NCBI GenBank assembly: GCA_902362805.1
Contig: CABIXY010000001.1
Span: 612,358 to 676,357 of the forward strand
Length of the DNA: 64,000 bases
Reading direction: 5' to 3'
Source of the DNA: Eubacteriaceae bacterium
GTDB lineage: Bacteria > Bacillota > Clostridia > Peptostreptococcales > Anaerovoracaceae
Shown: one piece after another, positions 8,294 through 16,102 of the stretch
How the letters are laid out: each line of letters begins with the position of its first letter
Numbering within the stretch: position 1 is the first letter of the stretch
Position numbers and translations under genes: made by a program
The notes under the pieces: generated by a model
What the model was told of the DNA's origin: nothing
Seen by the model: only the letters and a program-made list of their open reading frames with translations
Database searches by the model: none

Positions 8294-8746
8294 ATGGACC
8301 AGAAAAAAATTGGTGATTTTATAGCAGCATTGCGGAAAGAAGCAGGGATGACCCAGCAAGAATTGGGAAAAATCATTGGTGTTACCAATAAGACCATATC
8401 TCGTTGGGAAAACGGAAACTACTTGCCGGATATTGTATTGATGAAAGAATTATCTAATTTCTTTCAAATCAGTATCAATGAATTACTCAGCGGAGAGCGA
8501 ATCAGTGATGAAGACTATCGAAAGAAAGCTGATGAAAATATCATCGTATCCATTGATCAAATGAAAAAAATTCGTAAAGGAAAAAGTATTAGTGATTTTT
8601 TTTGCGGGGCTGGGACTGGAATTTTGACATCTACATTGTACGCGCCAGATAATACTCGAAAACTGGTCGTCGGACTAATTGGGCTGATCATGATCGGCAT
8701 CGGCTGGTATTTTCGATCAAGCTATCATAAAATCATCATATCCTGA
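8294..8746 (+). CDS. XRE-family regulator with a hydrophobic C-terminus
   Basis: A 150-residue protein with an N-terminal helix-turn-helix (residues 5-60: RKEAGMTQQELGKIIGVTNK then TISRWENGNYLPD) and a C-terminal hydrophobic region (about 105-145) that could form one or two membrane helices. Such membrane-tethered XRE proteins are common in Firmicutes and often sit beside the gene they control. GAAGGAGGATAAGTC precedes the ATG. The target is not evident; the Nudix gene or the following gene are candidates. Confidence 0.85.
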   Translation: MDQKKIGDFIAALRKEAGMTQQELGKIIGVTNKTISRWENGNYLPDIVLMKELSNFFQISINELLSGERISDEDYRKKADENIIVSIDQMKKIRKGKSISDFFCGAGTGILTSTLYAPDNTRKLVVGLIGLIMIGIGWYFRSSYHKIIIS

Positions 8747-8809
8747 TTTATCAAGGAACACCCGTGGGTATAAGTCTTCTAAGAAATTTCTTGTGAAGGA
8801 ATGAGTGAC

Positions 8810-9412
8810 ATGAAAAAAGAATTACGCTATTTTAATATCGGAAACTGTTTTGGGGGCAACCAGGACTGGTTTTGGGACCCCATGATGAAGCTGGGTGGGT
8901 GCGCCGCAGCGACTGCCTGTGATCTGTCCATCTATCTGGCCATGTACGAGAACAAAAAACATCTGTGTCCTTTTGATGTAGGGTTACTGGATAAGAAACA
9001 GTATATCGGTTTTTCAAAGATTATGAAACCCTATTTGCGACCGCGCAGAGAGGGCGTCAATCGGTTAGAGCTGTATATAGATGGTTTTGGACAATATCTG
9101 AAAGACAGGCAGGAATACGACATCAACTTGGTGGGTTTTGATGGAAATGCGTCCATAGAAGAGGCCAGGGCGACGATTAAAAGACAGTTGGACAGTGAGA
9201 TGCCAATTCCTTACCTCTTGCTGAAACACAGGGACCCGCAGCTGAAAGACTTTGTCTGGCACTGGTTTCTGCTTGTGGGTTATGAAGCGTTCGAAGACAC
9301 CTTTATGGTGAAAACGGCGACTTATGGAGAATACATGTGGATGGATTTCGAAAATCTGTGGAATACTGGATATATGGAAACGGGCGGTTTTATCAAAGTT
9401 TTATTAAAGTAA
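8810..9412 (+). CDS. Putative papain-like (C39-like) cysteine hydrolase
   Basis: A 200-residue soluble protein. The segment GGCAAATACDLSIYLA places a Cys at the start of a helix after a glycine pair, and HWFLLVGYE provides a His near the C-terminus followed by a beta-strand and a later acidic or Asn residue; this is the order of the Cys-His dyad in papain-like C39-type folds. No signal peptide or ABC domain is present. The start at 8810 is preferred because GAAGGA lies 9 bp upstream; the ATG at 8801 is adjacent to it. I do not know a characterised homologue, so the activity is an inference from motif order only. Confidence 0.5.
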   Translation: MKKELRYFNIGNCFGGNQDWFWDPMMKLGGCAAATACDLSIYLAMYENKKHLCPFDVGLLDKKQYIGFSKIMKPYLRPRREGVNRLELYIDGFGQYLKDRQEYDINLVGFDGNASIEEARATIKRQLDSEMPIPYLLLKHRDPQLKDFVWHWFLLVGYEAFEDTFMVKTATYGEYMWMDFENLWNTGYMETGGFIKVLLK

Positions 9413-9432
9413 AGAACCACTTAATGGATAAT

Positions 9433-10380
9433 TTACAGAAAGTTCAGCGATTTTAGTATGAAAAGCCAAAGGGTCAGAGTAAAAGCGCTGAGAAAGGTGG
9501 TCAGCATGACGGTGCTGCTGGTAAGAGTGCCGTCGTGCCCCATGTTTTTAGCCATGACGTAACAGCTGACGGTTGTCGGGGAACCGCACATGATCAAAGC
9601 GGCTGCCAATTTATCTTCGCGGAAACCCAGGGCCACGGCTGCAGGCACAAAGAGACAGACTAATCCAATCAGTTTGAGAAAAGTGCTGAGGCCGGCGATT
9701 CTGATACTTGAGAGGGCTTTTTTGATATCAAAAGATGCGCCCATGGCCATCAGCCCCAGAGGCGTGGCGATTCTGGCGACACTTTCTACGGTCTTATCGA
9801 TGATGGGAGGAACCGGAATCTGCACCAGGGACCAAAGCAGGCCGAAAACGATTCCCATAATGATGGGATTTGTTGCGATTCCCTTTCCTGTTTTAAGAAG
9901 AAGCTTTTTATCGAGGGGTTCTCGCTCTGGCTTAAAGAAGGACAGGACGATGACTGCCATGATATTGTAAAGCGGGACGGAGCCGATAATCATCAGTGGT
10001 GTCATACCCGCATTGCCATAGATATTCTGAACCAGGGTGATTCCCAAAATTGCGGCACTGCTGCGGTAGGATACCTGGATAAACTCCCCCTGGACGGATT
10101 TGTCTTTTAATAAAAAAGAAATACCGGAGACGATAGCGATGCTGGCTGCCGTAGTCAGAAAACAATAGAGTACATATTTCGTGTCCCAAACTTGGTAGAA
10201 GTCTTCTTGATACAGATCCTTGAAGACCAATACCGGCAGGGCAATTTTGAAGACAAAAGTGTTCATTTTCTTAACAAAATTTTCATCAAAGATTTTGAAT
10301 TTCATAAAGAGCATTCCGAGAATCATCAAAAGAAAGACAGGAATGGTAGCGTTGAGACAGAAAATCAGATTTTCTAACAT
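9433..10380 (-). CDS. AEC-family (auxin efflux carrier-like) transporter
   Basis: A 315-residue protein with about ten transmembrane helices. Family hallmarks include the N-terminal FLLMILGMLFMKFKIFDEN, the ALPVLVFKDL helix and the C-terminal CGSPTTVSCYVMAKNMG loop, which resembles the conserved G-P-x-A region of bacterial AEC permeases such as MleP/MdcF. These carry organic acids such as malate or malonate. It is transcribed alone, convergent with the preceding gene; only 20 bp separate the two stops and no terminator is visible there. Confidence 0.85.
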   Translation of the reverse strand: MLENLIFCLNATIPVFLLMILGMLFMKFKIFDENFVKKMNTFVFKIALPVLVFKDLYQEDFYQVWDTKYVLYCFLTTAASIAIVSGISFLLKDKSVQGEFIQVSYRSSAAILGITLVQNIYGNAGMTPLMIIGSVPLYNIMAVIVLSFFKPEREPLDKKLLLKTGKGIATNPIIMGIVFGLLWSLVQIPVPPIIDKTVESVARIATPLGLMAMGASFDIKKALSSIRIAGLSTFLKLIGLVCLFVPAAVALGFREDKLAAALIMCGSPTTVSCYVMAKNMGHDGTLTSSTVMLTTFLSAFTLTLWLFILKSLNFL

Positions 10381-10542
10381 GGGAACATCCTTTCATATAT
10401 CAAGTAATCAAAGTACATTTTACTCTAATTGCAATGAATTGTAAATTGCTAACCAGCCGGTAACTGTCGCTGAATTTAAAAAATTTCCATTCATACTTTG
10501 TGCCTCCCTGAACACAATAAAGAGTGTGAGGAGGGATGAGAA

Positions 10543-10680
10543 ATGGCTAAAAACAATCAGAAGAACAACCAGAAGAACAATCAGCAGAAAAACAACAACC
10601 AGAACAACCAGAACAATAATAATGAGAATAACCAGAACAACCAGCAGAAAAACAACAATAACAACAAGAGCGAGTATTAA
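10543..10680 (+). CDS. 45-residue Asn/Gln/Lys-rich peptide
   Basis: A short reading frame with a strong ribosome site (GAGGAGGGATGAGAA) encodes 45 residues: 24 Asn, 9 Gln, 6 Lys, 2 Glu and single Met, Ala, Ser and Tyr. The pattern is KNNQ-like repeats ending in KSEY. A terminator follows 50 bp later, so it looks like a true single-gene transcript. Composition recalls gamma-type small acid-soluble spore proteins, which serve as amino-acid stores, but the sequence does not match the canonical repeat. Function unknown; a spore or antifreeze-like low-complexity role is speculation. Confidence 0.65.
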   Translation: MAKNNQKNNQKNNQQKNNNQNNQNNNNENNQNNQQKNNNNNKSEY

Positions 10681-10729
10681 TTACAGGTAAAAGCAAAAAG
10701 AGTCGGGCTGATACCAGTCTTCTCGGTCA

Positions 10730-10755
10730 AGAGCGGTTTCATTCCGCTCTTTTTG
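10730..10755 (+). terminator. Intrinsic terminator after the Asn/Gln-rich peptide gene
   Basis: AGAGCGG (10730-10736) and CCGCTCT (10744-10750) form a 7-bp stem with a 7-nt loop followed by a T run. Confidence 0.85.
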
Positions 10756-10787
10756 TGTATAAAAGGCTAAAAAAATGGCTTTTCGAT

Positions 10788-10816
10788 TTGCCATGGGAGC
10801 AGATTTATTGTATAAT
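10788..10816 (+). promoter_or_regulatory. SigmaA-type promoter for the zinc-ribbon/UPF0182 operon
   Basis: TTGCCA (10788-10793) and TATAAT (10811-10816) are separated by exactly 17 bp. The start site would lie near 10823, leaving a leader of about 130 nt before the first gene at 10957. Confidence 0.75.
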
Positions 10817-10851
10817 ATTATGAAATGTGACTGCAAGCCAATTATACGACT

Positions 10852-10885
10852 AGTGCCATGCCGCGCACTTTGTTTGCGGGGCACT
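10852..10885 (+). other. Leader hairpin in the 5' UTR of the 10957 operon
   Basis: AGTGCC pairs with GGCACT and CCGC with GCGG around an 11-nt loop. A weaker GGTC/GACC pairing follows downstream. There is no T run, so it is not a simple terminator; it could stabilise or regulate the transcript. No known riboswitch was recognised. Confidence 0.45.
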
Positions 10886-10956
10886 AAAGCATAAGGTCTG
10901 TCCAACGATTTCTTTCGGAAACCGGGACCAGAACCTTTAAGGAGGAAATGCGAAGA

Positions 10957-11535
10957 ATGAATGCGATAGGCCAATTCGGCAGATTCATAACGGAATACCA
11001 GAGCCCTATACAAGTTGTCCTGATTCTCATCGTCCTTGCAGGAGCAATATACGCCGCAGTAAAGGCCGTAAAAAATGGAAGAGAAAAAAGGGACATCCTA
11101 TCACAGATCAACGAAACGGTTACAGAAATTAATACAGCAGTAAACAACTTGAACGACAAGAAAGCAGATGTTATATACATAGATAACAGAGTACCAGGAC
11201 AGGCTCCGTATCAATCCGATTCCGGAGCGCAAAAGGAGCATATTATAAAGGAAGCGCCACTGAGTGACGACGGCAGAAGAGAGACAGGGAAACCTTGCGA
11301 AAAGACGGAAGCCTTCACTGAGGAAGTTTGTCCGCAGCGGGAGACAGATCTGTCTGAGCAGGTTGAACAAACACAAGCAGAAACAGGACAGGCGCCTGTT
11401 GAGGAAGCCGAAGAGGAGACAAGTTGCGAGGAAGATGCATATATTCCCAAAAAATATTTTAGTCGTGACTGTGCTGTTTCTAAAAATGGCAAGACCTATA
11501 CCATAGAAGAATTGAACGAGCAGATTAAAGAATAG
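10957..11535 (+). CDS. Single-pass membrane protein with coiled-coil segment, function unknown
   Basis: A 192-residue protein: an N-terminal transmembrane helix (about residues 15-36, VVLILIVLAGAIYAAV), a heptad-like region (NETVTEINTAVNNLNDKK), a long acidic, Glu/Thr-rich linker, and a short C-terminal domain (KYFSRDCAVSKNGKTYTIEE). The ATG at 10948 is only 2 bp from GGAGG, so the in-frame ATG at 10957 is preferred. It is the first gene of an operon with the zinc-ribbon protein and UPF0182. I do not recognise the family. Confidence 0.7.
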   Translation: MNAIGQFGRFITEYQSPIQVVLILIVLAGAIYAAVKAVKNGREKRDILSQINETVTEINTAVNNLNDKKADVIYIDNRVPGQAPYQSDSGAQKEHIIKEAPLSDDGRRETGKPCEKTEAFTEEVCPQRETDLSEQVEQTQAETGQAPVEEAEEETSCEEDAYIPKKYFSRDCAVSKNGKTYTIEELNEQIKE

Positions 11536-11555
11536 AATTTGGGTAGGAGGCAGTT

Positions 11556-13154
11556 ATGTATTGTAAAAATTGTGGAAAACCTTTAGAAGAGGGAGATAAA
11601 TTTTGCAGCGGTTGTGGAACAAAGGTAGAAGAGACGGCATTTGCCCAGTCTAAACCAGTTTCAGAAGTGCACAAAGAAGCCGCTGAAGAAAAACCGAAGA
11701 AGAAAATTCACATAGAGGAATTTAACTGGGACTTGGACGGTTATCCGACAAGCCAAAACAAAAAGACGGAAGATATTGACTTTGATTGGGCTTCTGTATT
11801 GGAAGAAAAGCAGCGGAGAGCCTACGGACAAGCCGTGGCCAACAAAACCTCTGAAGAGATTACACCTTCTGAGGCTGAGAGAGAAGCCAAATCTCTGGAA
11901 GCAGAAATATTCGGGGATTTAGATAAACGAACTACCGATGACAAAACGAAAGTCTTTGGAGAGACAGAAAAGTCAGGACGCATCGACAAATTTTACACTT
12001 TTAATGAGAAAAATGAGGCGTTCCAAGCGCTTTTAGACGAAGAATACGAGCGCATCAAAAGTGGTGCGGAACCGCTGCCAGATGAAAAACTGGCCTTTGC
12101 CAGAAGAGACAGCGTATCAAAAGAGGCTGTTTTGGAGCGGATTTTAGAAAAGAGTGACGAGGCCTACTCTGCACAGAAAGAGGAAGAACCAACATCTAAT
12201 CTGATTGGAGTCATGTGGGCACAGTCGCCAGAATGCGTCGTTACTGCGGAGGCAGCATCATTGGCAGGCCTGGACAAGAGAAAACCTGCAGAATCTGAAG
12301 CAATGTCAAAGGCAGTGTCTGACGCTGCTTGTCCCCCCAGTGAAGAGGAAACAAAAGTGCAGCCAGATCCAGGGCACAAGCTTACTTTTGACGACGTTTT
12401 TGGCCCTGACGACAGGGATCCTGATGAGAAGCCAAAGAAAAAAAGGAAAGGGCTGAAAATCATCGCGATGATTCTCTGCATTTTAGTCGTTGCGGAACTG
12501 GCTATGATCGGTATTCAGTATTTTGCACCGGACTCTGCCGCAGGCAAGATGATTGATCGGGGATATCAATATGTGCTGGATTTATTCGGCGGCGATGATG
12601 GCAAAGACAAAAAAACAGATAAGACTGATGCAGATCATGATATCTCTGATACAGAAGCCTTGATTGAAGCCAATAAAGACAAGAACAAAAACCTAGCTGA
12701 AATTGTAGAAGACGCGGATTTAATATTTTCAGATGACATAGACTATGGCTTTGAAGATTTTGGGAATTCCTATACCTTTGCTGATTCCCCTTGGTACACT
12801 GCCGAAGACGGCACGTCAGTAACTTATGGAAAAGAGATTATCGGAACGCTTATTCAATATTACTCGTCTTGGGTAGATATGGTCAATGGAAAGAACGACA
12901 AGGTGCTGAATACGATAGACCAAACTTCTGAATTCTATTCTAAGATAGAATCCATAAAACCAAAAGAGGATGTACAGTACGGCATTAACAAGCTTGCTAT
13001 TGGCGAGATTCGTTCTGGCAGCGCAGGTTTTTATGTATTAGTAGACGTCACAAAGGCGTCGAGCGATCAAAAAAAAGATAGTATTGAACACCACATCGTA
13101 TATTTGGGACCAGATAAAGAGACGATGAAAATCATTGAGATTAAAAAAATTTAG
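11556..13154 (+). CDS. Zinc-ribbon membrane protein with long charged linker
   Basis: A 532-residue protein. Residues 3-20 are a double-Cys zinc ribbon (C3, C6, C17, C20 in YCKNCG and FCSGCG). A long acidic/basic disordered linker follows (to about 295), then one transmembrane helix (about 300-322, IIAMILCILVVAELAMIGI), and an extracytoplasmic C-terminal domain of about 170 residues. This layout (zinc_ribbon_2, TM, exported domain) is frequent in Firmicutes envelope proteins. It lies 20 bp after the preceding gene and 12 bp before the UPF0182 gene, suggesting a shared envelope function that I cannot name. Confidence 0.75.
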   Translation: MYCKNCGKPLEEGDKFCSGCGTKVEETAFAQSKPVSEVHKEAAEEKPKKKIHIEEFNWDLDGYPTSQNKKTEDIDFDWASVLEEKQRRAYGQAVANKTSEEITPSEAEREAKSLEAEIFGDLDKRTTDDKTKVFGETEKSGRIDKFYTFNEKNEAFQALLDEEYERIKSGAEPLPDEKLAFARRDSVSKEAVLERILEKSDEAYSAQKEEEPTSNLIGVMWAQSPECVVTAEAASLAGLDKRKPAESEAMSKAVSDAACPPSEEETKVQPDPGHKLTFDDVFGPDDRDPDEKPKKKRKGLKIIAMILCILVVAELAMIGIQYFAPDSAAGKMIDRGYQYVLDLFGGDDGKDKKTDKTDADHDISDTEALIEANKDKNKNLAEIVEDADLIFSDDIDYGFEDFGNSYTFADSPWYTAEDGTSVTYGKEIIGTLIQYYSSWVDMVNGKNDKVLNTIDQTSEFYSKIESIKPKEDVQYGINKLAIGEIRSGSAGFYVLVDVTKASSDQKKDSIEHHIVYLGPDKETMKIIEIKKI

Positions 13155-13166
13155 GAGGACGAATCA

Positions 13167-16019
13167 TTGGAAAAAAAGAGCTCAAACGGGCAACGTAAGT
13201 TAAGCATAATCGTCATGTTTATCATCATAATAGTGGCATTGTTCCTATTATTGATAAACTTTATTACCGATTGGCTGTGGTTTAAGGAGATGGGGTACGT
13301 AAGCGTATTCTTCAAGCAGTTGTTTACTGAACTGAAGGTGGGCGTACCGATTTTCGTCATTCTGACAGTCGTAGTCAACGTTTATCTAAAGAGATTGAAA
13401 AAGAACTATTTTGCAAAAATTGCTTCAAACGAAGCAACAGACATGAAAAAGCTGAACTTCCAGACCAACATCATTTCACTGGTGTTCGGATTGGTGGCAG
13501 CGTTCTATGCGATATCAAATCTTTGGTTTGAAATCCTGCAGTATGCCAACAGTACAGATTTTAACGTCAAAGACCCGCTGTTTAACTTGGACATTTCTTT
13601 TTACATTTTTAAACTGGATTTCCTTAAACAGATGAACGAAATGCTGATTGGCGCAGTGTTGCTGATTATTCTGGTGACGGTTATCTACTATGCGATTCTG
13701 ATGACGGTTCACACACCGAATGTGTTTGAAGAAGAGGCACAACCGTTCAACAACGACGACGAGAGATATACAGGCAGCAACAATCCGTTTGAAGGAATGG
13801 GCGGAAACAATCCGTTCGGCAAAGCCTTTGAAGCTTTTGGCAAGAAGGTGCAGAGAGAACCAAAACCGCGGAAGCAGATTGACGACAGCAACTTTAAGCA
13901 ACTGATGCACATCGCTTCCGGACAGTTATCCTTCCTGGGCGTGGTCTTTTTCGTGATGATCGCTCTGAATTTCTTCTTGAAGCAGTTCGACCTGCTCCAC
14001 GCACATACAGGCGCAGTTTATGGAGCGGGTTTCACAGATGTCAACGTAACGTTGTGGGTTTACAGAGCACTTGTCGTTTTGGCACTTTTCGGCGCAGTTA
14101 CTGTAGTGCATCATATCAGAAAAAAACAGTTTAAGAAAATTTTCACCGTTCCGGTGATTATGATCGTCGTAGGTGTAGTCGGTATTGGAGCCAGTTATCT
14201 GGTGCAGAACTTCATCGTATCACCGGACGAAATCAACAAAGAAGATAAGTATCTGGAGAGAAATATTGAATACACTCAGTACGCTTATGAACTGGACGAT
14301 GTTTCTGTCAAATCCTTTGCAGCAGACAACCAGCTGACCAGCGAGGACATCAATGCCAATTCTGAAACCGTTAGAAACATCAGAATTAACGATTATCAGC
14401 CGGTTAACACTTTCTACAATCAGACGCAGAGTATCAGACAGTATTACAAATTCAACGACGTCGATGTAGACCGTTACATGGTCAACGGGAAATACACACA
14501 GACATACATGGCCATGAGAGAAATCGATGAAGAAAAGATCAATGACACTTGGCTCAACAGACATCTGAAATACACCCATGGTTACGGCGTAACCTTGTCC
14601 CGCGTTGACGCTGTGACGGCCAGTGGCCAGCCAGACGTTTTGATCAAGAATATACCGCCTGAATCCAAGATCGATGAGATTCAGATTGAAAGACCCGAAA
14701 TTTACTTTGGTGAGTTATCCAACGACTATATCATGGTAAACACCAGCGAAGACGAATTCGACTATCCTTCCGGTGACTCCAACGCATATACACAGTACGA
14801 AGGAAATGCTGGAATCAAGATGAACTTCCTCAACAGAGTGATGTTTGCCATCAGAGAACGCAGTTTGAAGATTCTGGTATCCTCTAATATCAAGAGTGAT
14901 TCCAAGATCATCATCAACAGAAACATCATGCAGAGAGTCAACAAGATCATGCCTTATCTGAGCTACGAAGATGATCCGTATTCCGTAGTGGCAGACGGCA
15001 AACTCTATTGGATGCTGGACGCTTATACCACCAGTTCTTACTATCCTTACTCGGAGCCTTATGACGGCAAGGTAGGCGGCACCAACTATATCAGAAACTC
15101 TGTAAAAGTCGTGGTTGACGCATATAACGGAGACGTAAGCTTCTACGTGGTAGATGAAAACGATCCGATGGCGAAAACCTATCAGAAGATTTATCCGCAG
15201 CTGTTCAAGTCCGTGGATAAGATGCCAGAAAGTCTGAAAGCACATATCAGATATCCGAACACGCTGTTCGAGATTCAGGCCGGCGTTTACAGCCGTTACC
15301 ATATGGAAGACGTAAAGGTATTCTATCAGAACGAGGACGTTTGGGATATCGCCAACGAAATCTATGGAACAGAGCAGAAGAAGATGGACCCTAACTACTA
15401 CATCGTTAAGCTGCCGGGTGAAAAGAGTGCTGAGTTCATCAACTCCATCCCGTATACACCGAAATCAAAGCAGAATATGACAGCCTTGATGGTGGCGCGA
15501 AACGACGGGGAGAATTACGGCCAACTGGTCGTATACCGATTCCCTAAGAGCAAAACCGTTTACGGACCGATGCAGATAGAAGCCCAGATCAATCAGAATA
15601 CAGAGATTTCCGGAGACTTTACACTGTGGAGTTCCAGAGGATCTTCTTACAAGAGAGGAAACCTCTTTGTCATCCCGATTGAATCGTCACTGCTTTACGT
15701 TGAGCCGGTGTATCTGGAAGCGTCTAATTCCGCAATTCCGGAAGTCAAGAGAGTTATCGTAGCCTATGACGATAAGATCGCTTACGAGCCGACCCTTGGT
15801 GAGGCACTGGAATCACTCTTCGGAGAAGATGCCAACGGCGGCAGCACCACCAGCACTGGCGGCGGTGATAAATCTAGCGGCACGACCAGCAAATCCGATT
15901 GGATCAAGAGAGCTTCTGAAGCTTATGAAAATGCACAGAATGCATTGAAGAGCGGAGATTGGGCAAAATATGGCGAGTATATGGAAGCACTGGAAAATGC
16001 CCTTAATAAATTAAGCTAG
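13167..16019 (+). CDS. UPF0182 family large membrane protein
   Basis: A 950-residue protein with about seven N-terminal transmembrane helices (residues 1-350, including the DWLWFKEMGYVSVF motif typical of UPF0182), a large extracytoplasmic region (about 350-860, with the conserved EINKEDKYLERNIEYTQYAY start), and a Gly/Ser/Thr-rich tail ending in a helical segment. It begins with TTG; AGGAGG lies 8 bp upstream and no better ATG exists nearby. The family is widespread in Clostridia and Actinobacteria, and its biochemical role is unknown. Confidence 0.92.
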   Translation: MEKKSSNGQRKLSIIVMFIIIIVALFLLLINFITDWLWFKEMGYVSVFFKQLFTELKVGVPIFVILTVVVNVYLKRLKKNYFAKIASNEATDMKKLNFQTNIISLVFGLVAAFYAISNLWFEILQYANSTDFNVKDPLFNLDISFYIFKLDFLKQMNEMLIGAVLLIILVTVIYYAILMTVHTPNVFEEEAQPFNNDDERYTGSNNPFEGMGGNNPFGKAFEAFGKKVQREPKPRKQIDDSNFKQLMHIASGQLSFLGVVFFVMIALNFFLKQFDLLHAHTGAVYGAGFTDVNVTLWVYRALVVLALFGAVTVVHHIRKKQFKKIFTVPVIMIVVGVVGIGASYLVQNFIVSPDEINKEDKYLERNIEYTQYAYELDDVSVKSFAADNQLTSEDINANSETVRNIRINDYQPVNTFYNQTQSIRQYYKFNDVDVDRYMVNGKYTQTYMAMREIDEEKINDTWLNRHLKYTHGYGVTLSRVDAVTASGQPDVLIKNIPPESKIDEIQIERPEIYFGELSNDYIMVNTSEDEFDYPSGDSNAYTQYEGNAGIKMNFLNRVMFAIRERSLKILVSSNIKSDSKIIINRNIMQRVNKIMPYLSYEDDPYSVVADGKLYWMLDAYTTSSYYPYSEPYDGKVGGTNYIRNSVKVVVDAYNGDVSFYVVDENDPMAKTYQKIYPQLFKSVDKMPESLKAHIRYPNTLFEIQAGVYSRYHMEDVKVFYQNEDVWDIANEIYGTEQKKMDPNYYIVKLPGEKSAEFINSIPYTPKSKQNMTALMVARNDGENYGQLVVYRFPKSKTVYGPMQIEAQINQNTEISGDFTLWSSRGSSYKRGNLFVIPIESSLLYVEPVYLEASNSAIPEVKRVIVAYDDKIAYEPTLGEALESLFGEDANGGSTTSTGGGDKSSGTTSKSDWIKRASEAYENAQNALKSGDWAKYGEYMEALENALNKLS

Positions 16020-16040
16020 AATTGAATATGTTTTAATAAA

Positions 16041-16067
16041 TTGGGACATTCAGATTGAATGTCCCAA
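16041..16067. other. Strong hairpin between UPF0182 and glutamine synthetase genes
   Basis: An 11-bp perfect stem, TTGGGACATTC with GAATGTCCCAA, and a 5-nt loop. It is followed by A-rich, not T-rich, sequence on the + strand, so it is a poor terminator for the upstream gene. It may mark a processing site or an attenuating element ahead of glutamine synthetase. Confidence 0.5.
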
Positions 16068-16102
16068 AAACAATATATAATGAAATGAAAAGGAGGACGA
16101 AT

